Positions 17,634 to 26,780 of a DNA stretch of 64,000 nt are shown here, piece by piece. The position numbers were made by a program, and so were the translations under genes. Position 1 is the stretch's first letter. The number at the start of each line of letters is the position of its first letter. Origin of the DNA: Agrobacterium tumefaciens (GTDB lineage: Bacteria; Pseudomonadota; Alphaproteobacteria; Rhizobiales; Rhizobiaceae); NCBI RefSeq assembly GCF_000834635.1, contig NZ_JXQV01000043.1:42148-106147 (forward strand). Direction: 5' to 3'. The notes under the pieces are model-generated. The model saw only the letters and a list, made by a program, of their open reading frames with translations, had not been told where the DNA came from and ran no database searches.

Positions 17634-19040
17634 TCACATTTTTCTGACATCGGTCAGACAGCCGCTGATGGCAGCGGCGGCCGCCATGGCGGGGCTGACT
17701 AGATGGGTGCGTGCGCCGGGGCCCTGACGGCCGACGAAATTGCGGTTTGAGGTGGAGGCGCAACGCTCACCGGGGCCAACCACATCACCGTTCATGGCCG
17801 CACACATGGAACAACCAGACTCGCGCCACTCGAAACCCGCCTCGCGGAACGTCTGGGCAATGCCCTCGGCTTCCGCCTGTTCCTTTACCTGTGTCGACCC
17901 TGGCACGACGATGGCCGGGATCATTGCCTTGCGGCCCTTGAGTATGGAAGCGGCAGCCCGCAAATCCTCGATCCGGCTGTTGGTGCAGGAACCGATGAAA
18001 ACCTTGTCCAGTTTTAAGCCATCCAGAGCCGTGCCGGGTGCCAACTCCATATATTCAAGTGATTTCGTCGCAGCCTTGCGCCTGTCGGAACTTTCAAAGC
18101 TTGCCGGATCGGGAACGCGCCCATTGATGGAAACGGCATCTTCCGGGCTAGTACCCCATGTTACCATGGGCGCTATATCCGCACCGTCTATACTCACTTC
18201 CGCGTCGAAGAACGCGTCATTATCGCTCGCGAGCGTGCGCCAGTGGGCAACCGCACCGTCCCATTCCTGCTCCGATGGTGCAAAATGGCGACCTCTGACA
18301 TAGGTGAAGGTCGTTTCATCGGCTGCCACCATCCCGAAGCGGGCTGCGGCTTCAATCGACATGTTGCACAGCGTCAGCCGCGCCTCGATGGAAAGATCGC
18401 GCACCACTTGCCCGGCAAATTCGATGGCATGACCACCGGCACCGGCTGCCCCGATTTTCGCAATCAACGCCAGCATGACATCCTTGGCAGTCACGCCCTG
18501 CCCCAGCACACCATCAATCACGACCCGCATAGTCTTGGGGCGAGACTGCCATAGCGTCTGGGTTGCCAGAACATGGGCATTTTCGGATTGGCCAATACCG
18601 AACGCTATCGCGCCTAGCGCGCCCTGCGTCGACGTATGACTGTCCGAACAAACGATGGTCAGCCCTGGCAGCGTGATACCCTGTTCCGGCGCAACCACGT
18701 GGACGATACCCTGCTCACGGCTGGACAGGCCGAAATGGCGCATGCCGCCCCATTCCATGTTTTCATCGAAAGTATCGATCATGTGGGCGATGGCAGGACT
18801 TGCCGCATCGCTCGATGTTCGCCCCAGTGTGGGCACGTAGTGATCTGCGACACCGAAAATCTGTTGCGGACGCCGTGGCTTCAGGTTGCGTCGCTTCAGA
18901 TCGGCGAAGGCATGGAAGCTGCCTTCGTGGATCATGTCACGATCAATATAGAGCAGCGATGGGCCTGCCGGATGGCGCAATATTTCATGCTCATCCCAAA
19001 TCTTGCCCAACATTGTGCGCGGTGCAAAAGCTTGCGCCAT
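17634..19040 (-). CDS. leuC: Aconitase-family large subunit (LeuC-like)
   Basis: 468 aa. The three [4Fe-4S] cysteine ligands are in GSCTNSR (about residue 352) and GCSMC (about 410-413). IVCSDSHTSTQGALGAIAFG (about 129-148) and the N-terminal YIDRDMIHEGSFHAF are LeuC hallmarks. It catalyses reversible dehydration/hydration of a 2- or 3-hydroxy diacid with the LeuD-like subunit. It could be the biosynthetic enzyme, but its place between deacetylase-family hydrolases and an importer suggests hydration of an unsaturated diacid intermediate. Confidence 0.9.
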   Translation of the reverse strand: MAQAFAPRTMLGKIWDEHEILRHPAGPSLLYIDRDMIHEGSFHAFADLKRRNLKPRRPQQIFGVADHYVPTLGRTSSDAASPAIAHMIDTFDENMEWGGMRHFGLSSREQGIVHVVAPEQGITLPGLTIVCSDSHTSTQGALGAIAFGIGQSENAHVLATQTLWQSRPKTMRVVIDGVLGQGVTAKDVMLALIAKIGAAGAGGHAIEFAGQVVRDLSIEARLTLCNMSIEAAARFGMVAADETTFTYVRGRHFAPSEQEWDGAVAHWRTLASDNDAFFDAEVSIDGADIAPMVTWGTSPEDAVSINGRVPDPASFESSDRRKAATKSLEYMELAPGTALDGLKLDKVFIGSCTNSRIEDLRAAASILKGRKAMIPAIVVPGSTQVKEQAEAEGIAQTFREAGFEWRESGCSMCAAMNGDVVGPGERCASTSNRNFVGRQGPGARTHLVSPAMAAAAAISGCLTDVRKM

Positions 19041-19076
19041 GACCTTGTCTTTCTGTTATCAGTTCGACGTTCGGCT

Positions 19077-20000
19077 TTAGTCAGCGGCGCGGAATGCCGC
19101 GCAAATGTCGCCTGTGGGTGCATTCCACACACCTTCATGCGACAGAATGTAATCCAGCGCCTCGCGCAGATACTCCACGCGATACGGCATGCCCGAGACC
19201 CAGCTGTGCAGCGGCAGGCTCATGACGCGACCGCCATATTGCGCACTTTCACGGTACAGCACGTCGAAGCGGTCCTTGACCTGCTGCACCCATTCCGCTT
19301 CAGAGTGGAAATACTCGTCGGCAACCACCCGGTCGTCCGTCTCGTAGGCCATCGGCATGGCCAGCAACGAACCGTTGCGAGTTTGCATCTCGTAAGGAAG
19401 GTCGTCATTGGCCCAATCAAGGCTATAGGCAATGCCATTCTTCGCCAGCAGATCAGGCGTATTGAAGCCCTGCGCACGGCCAGGCGAGAGCCAGCCCTCG
19501 ACCTTCTGCCCGCTTGCTTCGCGAAGCAGCGTCAGAGCCTCGGCAATGATGGCGTTTTCCTCGTCTTCACCAAGCCCGGAGTGATGGACTTTGCCCATAT
19601 CCAGTCCATGCGCAATGATTTCATGGCCGCCTCTGACCACAGCGTCGATCAGCGCCGGATAACGCGCAGCAATCACACCATTGATCGCGAAGCTGGTTTC
19701 AAGCTCTTTTTCGGCAAGAAGCTTGAGGACGCGGAAAATGCCGATGCGATTGCCATAATCGCGGTTCGTGTAATAGCGAAAATCCGGGTAAGGCATGGAC
19801 AATGCGCCGGGCGCCTTGAATGGCTTGGACGGCATATCAAGCGGGAAATGCTGGACATGGGTCACGATCGACAGCGCAATGCGCGCGCCATCTGGCCAGG
19901 CAATCGGCTTGCGAGAGAACAGATCGCTCCACTCATAGCGATCATGGTCCATGCCATACCGACGGTTGGGATAGTTGAGATAGTCTTCAGGCATAGACAT
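19077..20000 (-). CDS. Polysaccharide-deacetylase family hydrolase, PuuE/allantoinase-like, copy 2
   Basis: 307 aa. Its ATG overlaps the previous gene's stop (TGATG), so the pair is translationally coupled. Family features: TNRDYGNRIGIFRVLKLL, the HEIIAHGLDMG block, GWLSPGRAQGFNTPDLL, SLDWANDDLPYEM and LPLHSWVSGMP. This is the allantoinase/cyclic-imidase branch (PuuE) of the NodB fold, which opens hydantoin or imide rings and often works without the canonical metal. It shares the layout of the upstream gene but differs in many positions, so the two probably act on different substrates or form a mixed oligomer. Confidence 0.85.
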   Translation of the reverse strand: MSMPEDYLNYPNRRYGMDHDRYEWSDLFSRKPIAWPDGARIALSIVTHVQHFPLDMPSKPFKAPGALSMPYPDFRYYTNRDYGNRIGIFRVLKLLAEKELETSFAINGVIAARYPALIDAVVRGGHEIIAHGLDMGKVHHSGLGEDEENAIIAEALTLLREASGQKVEGWLSPGRAQGFNTPDLLAKNGIAYSLDWANDDLPYEMQTRNGSLLAMPMAYETDDRVVADEYFHSEAEWVQQVKDRFDVLYRESAQYGGRVMSLPLHSWVSGMPYRVEYLREALDYILSHEGVWNAPTGDICAAFRAAD

Positions 20001-20947
20001 CAGCGCGCCCCCTTCCCGGAATTGTGGGTCGCCATCGCGGCACTCATGGCGTCATATGCGCCTGTCGCGTGATAGGCGGCGGCGATTTCGCGGCCAGTCG
20101 TCTGCCACACGCCCTCGTGCCCCGCGATGTATTCTATGGCTTCGGCAAAAGCATCGATGCGATGCGGCTGCCCAACTAGGTATGGATGCAGCGGAATGCA
20201 CATAACGGTGCCGCTTTCATCGCCTTCTTTGTAAAGCTGGTCGAACTGCCGCTTGATAATTTCGCCGTAATGTCGCGGCGTGACCTTCTGGCTGTTATAA
20301 ACGATGACGTCGTTCATCTCGAGCGAGTACGGCATGGAGATGAGCTTGCCTGTGTTGACCTTGACCGGCATCGGCTGGTCGTCATGGAACATGTCGCAGG
20401 TATACTGAATGCCCGCTTCTGAAAGGATATCCATCGTCCAGAAATTGTTGGACAGCGCCGGCGAAAGCCAACCAGCCAGTTCCTGGCCGGTGTGTTTGCG
20501 CACCGTATCGAACGCATCGCGGATGATGGCGCGCTCCTGCTCTATGTCGAGATTGTAGACATAACGCGTGTTGTAGATGCCATGGGAAAAGAATTCCCAA
20601 CCGCGATCCGCACAGGCCTTGATGATTTCAGGATGGTGATCGCACAGGGCAACATTCAGAGAGACAGACCCGCGAAAACCGGCCTTGTCCATCGCCGCCA
20701 TCATTCGTTGCCAACCGGCGCGATTGCCGTAATCGCGATGGGAGTATTGCAAGACGTCCGGGTTTGGCCGCGCCCACGGCGTGCGGGTTGGATTGTTGGG
20801 CGGATTGTATTCGTAAAACTCGATATTCGGAGCAATCCAGACGGCGATCTTCTTATTGCCGGGCCAGACGATCTTGGGACGGTTGGGCCAGGGCAGGTAG
20901 TCGTAAAGCCCCAGATCCGACTTCATTGCGGTACCCTCAGCGGCCAT
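20000..20947 (-). CDS. Polysaccharide-deacetylase family hydrolase, PuuE/allantoinase-like, copy 1
   Basis: 315 aa from the ATG at 20947, one base after the previous stop; an ATG at 20926 is an alternative. Recognisable blocks: SHRDYGNRAGWQRMM, NVALCDHHPEIIKACADRGW, EFFSHGIYNTRYV, AGWLSPALSNNFWTMDIL and CIPLHPYLVGQPHRIDAF. As in PuuE-type allantoinases, cyclic amide or imide hydrolysis is likely. It is followed by a paralogue and preceded by an isochorismatase-type amidase that could hydrolyse the resulting half-amide or carbamoyl group. Confidence 0.86.
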   Translation of the reverse strand: MAAEGTAMKSDLGLYDYLPWPNRPKIVWPGNKKIAVWIAPNIEFYEYNPPNNPTRTPWARPNPDVLQYSHRDYGNRAGWQRMMAAMDKAGFRGSVSLNVALCDHHPEIIKACADRGWEFFSHGIYNTRYVYNLDIEQERAIIRDAFDTVRKHTGQELAGWLSPALSNNFWTMDILSEAGIQYTCDMFHDDQPMPVKVNTGKLISMPYSLEMNDVIVYNSQKVTPRHYGEIIKRQFDQLYKEGDESGTVMCIPLHPYLVGQPHRIDAFAEAIEYIAGHEGVWQTTGREIAAAYHATGAYDAMSAAMATHNSGKGAR

Positions 20948-20948
20948 C

Positions 20949-21626
20949 TCAGCGAACCTCCGGCTGGTAGGCCTCGTACCAGGCAATGGCATCCGCAACG
21001 GGGATCACATCGCCATACTTGACCGAAATGTCATAGAGATTGGCGAAATGCGGGCTCTCATGCTTGTCCGCCACACATTCCTCGGGAACGATGACCCGGT
21101 AGCCGCGCGAGATTGCATCCACCACGCAGGCGCGAACACAGCCGGATGTCGAACCGCCCGTCAAAACAACCGTATCGCACTGGTGCCAGACCATCAGTGA
21201 CTGAAGATTAGTCTCATGAAACGGCGAGGCCATACGCTTGTTCATGACAATGTCTTTGACATGATCGATCTCCAAGCGAGGATCGAACTCTGCTCTGCGG
21301 GAACCCACCTTAATGTTTTGTAGCGAGTCCGGCGTGTTGGTTCGCGTACCCCACACACCGCAGTCCTCACCCGATTCCATGTAAGCCACATAGGTCCACG
21401 TGACAGGAAGACCCTTGGCGCGAGCGAGATTCGACAGCGTATTGACATATTCCAGCTGCCGAGGATCGGTTTCGTAAGCGGAGACAAACTCGCCCAAAGA
21501 CGTGTAGGCACACTGCAGATCAATGTTGATCAGCATTGGCTTGCGACCGAATCCAAATCGCTTGCGTGTTGGATTTTGCTTGGCGCTCTCGTAAATCTGA
21601 CGCGCGGTAAGCGATGACATTTCCAT
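20949..21626 (-). CDS. Isochorismatase-family amidase (N-carbamoylsarcosine amidase/maleamate amidase-like)
   Basis: 225 aa from the ATG at 21626, preceded by GGAGG. The cysteine-hydrolase triad is visible: Asp36 (LINIDLQCAY), Lys130 (VMNKRMASPF) and Cys163 (GGSTSGCVRACVVDAI). Family members hydrolyse N-carbamoyl amino acids, nicotinamide, maleamate or biuret, releasing ammonia. It is the first gene of the minus-strand catabolic operon and is coupled to the PuuE-like genes, so it likely removes nitrogen from a ring-opened intermediate. Confidence 0.9.
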   Translation of the reverse strand: MEMSSLTARQIYESAKQNPTRKRFGFGRKPMLINIDLQCAYTSLGEFVSAYETDPRQLEYVNTLSNLARAKGLPVTWTYVAYMESGEDCGVWGTRTNTPDSLQNIKVGSRRAEFDPRLEIDHVKDIVMNKRMASPFHETNLQSLMVWHQCDTVVLTGGSTSGCVRACVVDAISRGYRVIVPEECVADKHESPHFANLYDISVKYGDVIPVADAIAWYEAYQPEVR

Positions 21627-22068
21627 GACGACCTCCAGTGCATGACGACCCTTCACACGACCGAAATACAGGTCGCTTCCTCAGCAAAGGCATCGCTTTA
21701 TTATTTCTATTGTTATCACTTTATATCATTTGTAAAGCCCAATTTCGCAAGCGTTCGGCTCTTTTTAGAAGACGCTTTTTGACTGGGCAATTGCCTCGGA
21801 AATGACTGTCTTTTTGCTGATAAAGTGAGCAATAAATGCTATTTCAGAGATGAGAGCGACGGGTCTTTCACCCGACACATCAAACCAAGAAGCGGACAAT
21901 GACTGAACTATATCCAAGTGGAAACCTCCAGTGACGCAACAAATCATCGCTAGATAGCCGCAACCTCCAGTCTTATACTAAAGGCGTACTTTAGGGTGAT
22001 AACGCCGCAAATTTATTATTAACAATTTTAGGATATTAGCATGTAGAAACAACGCCTAAGGGATGAAT
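21627..22068. other. Divergent intergenic region: catabolic operon / chemoreceptor
   Basis: 442 bp without a convincing gene. The part nearest the operon (about 21690-21740) is AT-rich and on the minus strand reads TTTACA followed 17 bases later by ACAATA, a possible weak promoter for the operon. The chemoreceptor side is AT-rich near 22005-22050 and may hold its promoter. No regulator gene lies in or beside this region. Confidence 0.4.
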
Positions 22069-23847
22069 ATGTTCGGGTTTTCTTCTTCTGACCGCTCAGC
22101 AGTCTCGCATTACAATGCAATATCACAGTCGCATGCAGTGATTTGGTTCACCCCCGAGGGAGTTATACGCGGCGCTAACGCCAATTTTTGCAAGGCGCTG
22201 GGATATGATCTAAAGGAAATCGTCGGTCAGCATCATCGGTTGTTTGTTGAGGCAGCAATCAAAGATTCTGATGAATATGTTTCTTTTTGGCGTGACCTTG
22301 CCGCCGGAAAGCACAATCGTGGCCAGTTCCGCCGCATTTCAAAAAACGGTGACGATGTCTGGATTGAGGCATCCTATGATCCGATCGTCGAGAACGGCAA
22401 GGTGGTCGGCGTGGTCAAGATCGCTGCAGATATTACCGCCACCAAAATCGCCGCACTTCACAATGAAAACATTCTGAGAGCGCTCGAGCGTTCGGTCGGA
22501 ATGATCGAGTTCGACCCTGAAGGTGTAGTCGTTGAAGCCAACTCCGCGTTCTGCAAGGTCATGGGCTACGAGCGCAGTGAAATCATCGGACAGAAGCATA
22601 GGCTGTTCTGTGAACAGAGCTATGTTGCTTCGGAAGACTATACTGAATTTTGGAATAAACTCCGGGCGGGCGTATTCTTTTCAGACACCTATCGTCGCGT
22701 GGGCAAGAATGGCCGTGATGTTTGGATACAGGCGACATACAATCCTGTTTTCTCCTCGCGCGGCGTCATCTACCGTATCGTAAAATTTGCCACCGATATC
22801 ACTGAACGGATGAACGCAGTTGGTATGTTGAGTTCCGCAATCGGAAACCTCGCCGACGGTGATCTGAACTCGCAACTCACGACCCCATTAGATCGCTCGA
22901 TGGAAACGACACGCCAGGACTTCAACACCGCCGTCGTCAAACTCGACCGAGTCATCAGTGAGATCGCTGGCGCATCGCATGACATCGCAGAGACTGCGAA
23001 AGAGATGCTTGATAACGCCGGAACGATTGCCAAGAGAACTGAACAACAGGCCGCAGCGCTTGAAGAAACGTCCTCAGCACTCACGCAGATCACCCAAACA
23101 GTGAACGATTCCAGCCAGCGCGCCTCGGAAGCTGGTGATCTGGTGCGCCAGACCCGCCAGTCAGCGGAGGAGTCGGGTCAGGTCGTCTCTGCCGCGGTTG
23201 CCGCCATGGGGCAGATTGAGCAGTCTTCGAAGGAAATTTCCAATATCATCAGCGTGATCGACGAGATCGCGTTCCAGACCAATCTTTTGGCGCTGAACGC
23301 AGGCGTAGAGGCTGCCCGCGCTGGAGAAGCGGGCAAGGGTTTCGCAGTCGTCGCCCAGGAGGTGCGTGAACTTGCTCAACGGTCTGCAAAGGCAGCCAAA
23401 GAGATCAAGGATCTGATCACGACGTCGTCCAACCATGTTAAGTCCGGCGTTGATCTTGTCGATCGCACAGGAAAAGCCCTTGAGACTATCGTCGTTCGGG
23501 TGATGGAAATTGACCGCAACGTATTGGCAATCGTGGAGGCGAGCCGCGAGCAGACCATCGGGATCAAGGAAATCAATCAAGCGGTCAATGCGCTCGATCA
23601 GGGAACGCAGCAGAACGCCGCCAGCGTCGAGGAGCAGAACGGTGCAAGCCATCAGCTTGCAGCCCGTGCTGACAGCCTTGCCGCCCTCATCGGACAATTT
23701 CGCACGTCAAAAGCCACCAACTCGCCTTCGACAGGACGCAATTCCAGGCCCGCAGACCTTCCCAAACCCTCTCGGCCACAGCTTTCGCGGGCCACAGCCG
23801 CACCGATTAAGAAAGTTGCGAATGGTGGAGAGTGGCAGGAGTTCTAA
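22069..23847 (+). CDS. Cytoplasmic methyl-accepting chemotaxis protein with two PAS domains
   Basis: 592 aa from the ATG at 22069; AAGGG lies at better spacing for it than for the ATG at 22063. There are no membrane segments. Two PAS domains follow each other (about residues 15-130 and 140-250), each with GYDL/GYER...IVGQ/IIGQ-HR and an ISKNG/VGKNG-DVWI core like Aer2/haem- or FAD-type redox PAS. A short HAMP-like linker leads to the signalling domain, with the hairpin tip [20 protein letters not shown] at about 400-419. The protein ends in EWQEF, a CheR/CheB-tethering pentapeptide of the xWxxF type. It likely senses redox or internal metabolic state. Its adjacency to a catabolic operon is suggestive but not proof of a link. 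Confidence 0.93.
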   Translation: MFGFSSSDRSAVSHYNAISQSHAVIWFTPEGVIRGANANFCKALGYDLKEIVGQHHRLFVEAAIKDSDEYVSFWRDLAAGKHNRGQFRRISKNGDDVWIEASYDPIVENGKVVGVVKIAADITATKIAALHNENILRALERSVGMIEFDPEGVVVEANSAFCKVMGYERSEIIGQKHRLFCEQSYVASEDYTEFWNKLRAGVFFSDTYRRVGKNGRDVWIQATYNPVFSSRGVIYRIVKFATDITERMNAVGMLSSAIGNLADGDLNSQLTTPLDRSMETTRQDFNTAVVKLDRVISEIAGASHDIAETAKEMLDNAGTIAKRTEQQAAALEETSSALTQITQTVNDSSQRASEAGDLVRQTRQSAEESGQVVSAAVAAMGQIEQSSKEISNIISVIDEIAFQTNLLALNAGVEAARAGEAGKGFAVVAQEVRELAQRSAKAAKEIKDLITTSSNHVKSGVDLVDRTGKALETIVVRVMEIDRNVLAIVEASREQTIGIKEINQAVNALDQGTQQNAASVEEQNGASHQLAARADSLAALIGQFRTSKATNSPSTGRNSRPADLPKPSRPQLSRATAAPIKKVANGGEWQEF

Positions 23848-23898
23848 ACCTAGCTATTGGCACTTGCACCTGAAAGATCACAATCAGACAGGAATCAG

Positions 23899-23935
23899 AA
23901 AGGGCCGGAGGCATTTGCCTCCGGCCCTTTGTTTT
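23899..23935 (+). terminator. Rho-independent terminator of the chemoreceptor gene
   Basis: A perfect 14-bp inverted repeat (23899-23912 and 23917-23930) with loop ATTT is followed by TTTGTTTT. It starts 52 bases after the chemoreceptor stop codon. Confidence 0.9.
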
Positions 23936-24694
23936 ATCTGTCGATGATAACACCCGCGTTTCCTTGAAGACGCCGGAAAGGACATGCCGGGTTTGCAGCG
24001 CGGAGGCGTCGAATATGCTTGGCGTCACGCATTAGAATAGCACCACGACAAACGTTATTGCGACACCGCCAAGGGTCAGCCACTCTTTGATTTTGAAGGT
24101 CGTGCTATGCCGCTTTTGATCGGTTGATGAACCAGGCTTCCAAACAGTGGCGCGACTGAACGTGAGATTATGTACATCCCACGCCACACAACTTCCAAAG
24201 AGGTCACCAGATACACGAAAGCAACAAATCAGAAGACGCTGGAGGGTATTCACACAGGAATGTGCCGGTCGGATTTACAGATAGTCCTTAAGAAATTCTT
24301 TAGACAAGTCGCAATCGTTGGTGAATGTGATGTCCGAATCTTCACACCACCGTTTTCGGTTGGCTGAAACTTTGCCGCAGAACCGATTGCCAAGCTAAAG
24401 CATGGTTAAGTATTTAAATTCACATACTTACATCATCAACTCTACAAAACATGACGTAAACATAATAATTTCTGTTACAGAAAAGCATACTACGGTATTT
24501 TAGTATCTATTTATATAGCTCTCACTAACATTATACAATATTAAAAAACAATATTCTAATGCAAACTAATACCATATACAATTGAAAGCGTATTTTTCTA
24601 TCACTAGCGCACTTACATTACTTTACATAGTCTAAAATTCGATATTAAAGCTTCCCGAGGAATTAAGGCGACGCTGCCGCAACTTAACTTTTCC
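23936..24694. other. AT-rich intergenic region with no supported gene
   Basis: 759 bp. The stretch 24390-24660 is strikingly AT-rich compared with the surrounding genome and contains many short A/T runs but no clear repeat. A minus-strand ORF (24253 to 24032, 73 codons) ends in a hydrophobic segment but lacks a clear ribosome-binding site and a recognisable N-terminus, so it is not called. The base composition suggests acquired DNA leading into the acyltransferase gene. Confidence 0.5.
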
Positions 24695-25927
24695 ATGGGG
24701 ACCGACATGCCTGTCAGCAATCCGCCGAAGTCCCGGCAGCGGTATTGGGATACGTCGCGTGCATTCTTAATGCTTTTAGGCATCCCTCTGCATGCGTCTC
24801 TACTTTATGCGGTCCATATAGACTGGGCCGTTTCAGCCACATCCAGCAACGTCTTGTTCGACTGGATATATCTCATTATCCACTCGTTTCGGATGCAGGC
24901 GTTCTTTATCGTTGCTGGTTTTTTCGCCGGAATGTTGCTCGTCAGAAAGGAAGCGGGCGCCTGGCTCAAATCCCGAGTCATTAGAATAGGCGCACCACTG
25001 ATTGCCGGAGTGATCCTAATCAACCCCTTTCAGATGCTGATCACAGCAGCTGCTGGACTTGATCTTACGCTGGCGACTCTCGGAGACGTTCGAGCGGAAT
25101 TGCTGAAAGAAATCACCACATCTGGAATACACTGGCTCCGCCATTTTTGGTTTCTTGTCGTACTTCTTGAACTATCAGCGCTGCTAGCGTTCGCGCATTC
25201 TGCCTGGCCGAAGCTAGCTTATTGGCGCCCGGAAGAGAGAGTTTCGTCGCTGGTCAGCAGGAACCCCGTCCCTTCACTCCTCGTCGCGGCAGTATTAATC
25301 GCGGCGGTATCCATTGCGTCCGTCATTGGGATGAGTTTTACCGGGTTTAATAATCACCGAATTTTGAGCATGCTCCAACTCCGAAACACGCTTATATTCG
25401 CGCCGTTTTTCCTCCTTGGCGCGTTCCTTTCCCGTGATAGTCAAATACTGGAGCGCTTCGTGACGCCAATTCCGGCAGTTTGGTTGGGAGCGGGAGTAAG
25501 CATCCCGGCCTACGCGGCAAGTACCCTCCTTATCAAAAACCAACATATTCAGACGATTGCCGAACTCGTCAGTAGCTCCTTCGCAGGGCTGTTTATGGCA
25601 CACGTCGTGTTGAGTGCCTGCAAAAAGTGGTACGATAAGCCCAATCCGATCATTGACCGCCTAGTACTGGGCTCTATGGCAATATATGTTCTGCACCAGC
25701 CAATCATCGGCGTGCTTGGGATGATGGCATTCTATGTAGACGCACCAATATTTTTTGAATTCTTGGCTATCTGCCTTCTGACGCTCGCTCTGGCTTACGT
25801 CGGATATGTCGTTGTCGACAAGTCTCGAATCCTTAGCCTGTTCTTCAATGGGTCGATTAAGTCGCGTGCACCTGAAGAGCGCTCGCTTCGGGGTGTACAG
25901 CTGAATCAAACTCCTAACGCAGACTAG
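24695..25927 (+). CDS. Acyltransferase family 3 membrane protein (OpgC/MdoC-like)
   Basis: 410 aa from the ATG at 24695; the ATG at 24707 is equally possible. Ten or so hydrophobic segments span the protein. The N-terminus has the family motif: RYWDTSRAFLMLLGIPLHAS carries the Arg and His of the R-x(n)-H core, followed by an amphipathic loop and further helices, with VLHQPIIGVLGM near residue 330 as the usual late His block. Such enzymes O-acylate sugars, for example succinylation of periplasmic glucans or exopolysaccharide. It stands alone between an AT-rich region and an IS relic, and its own composition is somewhat AT-richer than the core genes, so it may have been acquired. Confidence 0.85.
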   Translation: MGTDMPVSNPPKSRQRYWDTSRAFLMLLGIPLHASLLYAVHIDWAVSATSSNVLFDWIYLIIHSFRMQAFFIVAGFFAGMLLVRKEAGAWLKSRVIRIGAPLIAGVILINPFQMLITAAAGLDLTLATLGDVRAELLKEITTSGIHWLRHFWFLVVLLELSALLAFAHSAWPKLAYWRPEERVSSLVSRNPVPSLLVAAVLIAAVSIASVIGMSFTGFNNHRILSMLQLRNTLIFAPFFLLGAFLSRDSQILERFVTPIPAVWLGAGVSIPAYAASTLLIKNQHIQTIAELVSSSFAGLFMAHVVLSACKKWYDKPNPIIDRLVLGSMAIYVLHQPIIGVLGMMAFYVDAPIFFEFLAICLLTLALAYVGYVVVDKSRILSLFFNGSIKSRAPEERSLRGVQLNQTPNAD

Positions 25928-25950
25928 CATTACAGTTGCATTTTTTGGTT

Positions 25951-26320
25951 CTAAATGAACGCGTCGTGGGTCGGCTCTTTGCGGTCAGCCCGCAGCTTCG
26001 CTTTGACCCGGCGCTTGGGAACCTTGTTGCAGAGCTGAAGGTCCATCTCCTTGTAAAGACGATAGATTCACTTCGGAGTGACCGGCCAAACGTCACTCTT
26101 CAGCAGGACATGCACGCGATAATAACCGTAGCGCACACGCCTTTGGCAGATGTCCATGATCTTCAGCACGGCGCAGGCGCGCCGGATCGAGACATCACAG
26201 TCTGCCTTTTATCGCGTAGACAAGTTTGCGCTCGCGGGCCTGTCTTAGAGCTTTTTTGAGAGCACAACCTGCAAGGTGGACTTGTCCACCGACAGGTCGG
26301 CAACAATCCTCACACCGCCA
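25951..26320 (-). pseudogene. Decayed IS3-family transposase (OrfA end and OrfB start)
   Basis: Reading the minus strand from 26320 in shifting frames gives VADLSVDKSTLQVVLSKK, then KKALRQARERKLVYAI, then VSIRRACAVLKIMDICQ and RRVRYGYYRVHVLL, and finally IYRLYKEMDLQLCNKVPKRR. These are the OrfA end and OrfB N-terminal blocks of IS3-group transposases (RVRYGYRRVHVLL...YRLYKEMGLQLRNK.PKRRVKAK). At least two frameshifts and one in-frame stop (before IYRLYKEM) break it, and the DDE domain is absent. It belongs to a different IS3 subgroup from the relic at 7927. Confidence 0.85.
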
Positions 26321-26449
26321 AAAAATGCTGTAACGAATCTGGTGCCGGAACAAATCAGCACTGAAAATGTCCACACGATCATAGGTTAGTAAAAGGTGGG
26401 GCAAAAACACCTTAAAAGATCAACGATTTCAATGATTTTTAAGCAGTAG

Positions 26450-26534
26450 TGGTGCCCCTTGCCGGAATCGAACCAGCACTCCTCTCGGAACCTGATTTTG
26501 AGTCAGGCGCGTCTACCAATTCCGCCAAAGGGGC
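26450..26534 (-). tRNA. tRNA-Leu (anticodon CAA)
   Basis: On the minus strand the 85 bases fold as a class II tRNA with long variable arm: acceptor GCCCCTT...AAGGGGC, discriminator A and encoded CCA, D-arm GGAATTGGTAGAC, anticodon loop CTCAAAA (anticodon CAA), variable arm TTCCGAGAGGAG and T-arm GGTTCGATTCC. It reads UUG codons. A transposase relic lies next to its 3' end, a usual integration position. Confidence 0.97.
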
Positions 26535-26569
26535 AACTTTGGAAATCTTGTTCCTTGGTATGCGGCGGG

Positions 26570-26597
26570 ACTATACGAACCGATGGTGTCAGGTCAA
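26570..26597 (-). promoter_or_regulatory. Sigma-70-type promoter of tRNA-Leu
   Basis: On the minus strand TTGACC (26597-26592) is followed after 16 bases by TATAGT (26575-26570), about 36 bases upstream of the mature tRNA 5' end. Both hexamers are close to consensus. Confidence 0.7.
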
Positions 26598-26780
26598 CAG
26601 ATTTTTGCGAAAATCTTGGTTTGGTGAAACTTTGTTGAAGGCTCTCGGGCATGGCCAGTTTGCAAGCCGAGTGGGAGTCGAATAGAGGCTATGCGTTTAA
26701 TTCGAAAATACCCTTTCCCGCCTTGTTTTTCACCTTATCAGGTGCTTTTAAATCTCGCGTCGAATATTGAGGAAAAGATC

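Noticed and set aside
18636..20072. Plus-strand ORF of 478 codons
   Set aside because: It lies antisense to the LeuC-like gene and a PuuE-like gene, whose motifs are unambiguous. Long open antisense frames are expected in this GC-rich sequence.
24032..24253. Minus-strand ORF of 73 codons with a hydrophobic C-terminus
   Set aside because: No ribosome-binding site and an implausible N-terminus. Only the last 25 residues look membrane-like; not enough to call a gene.
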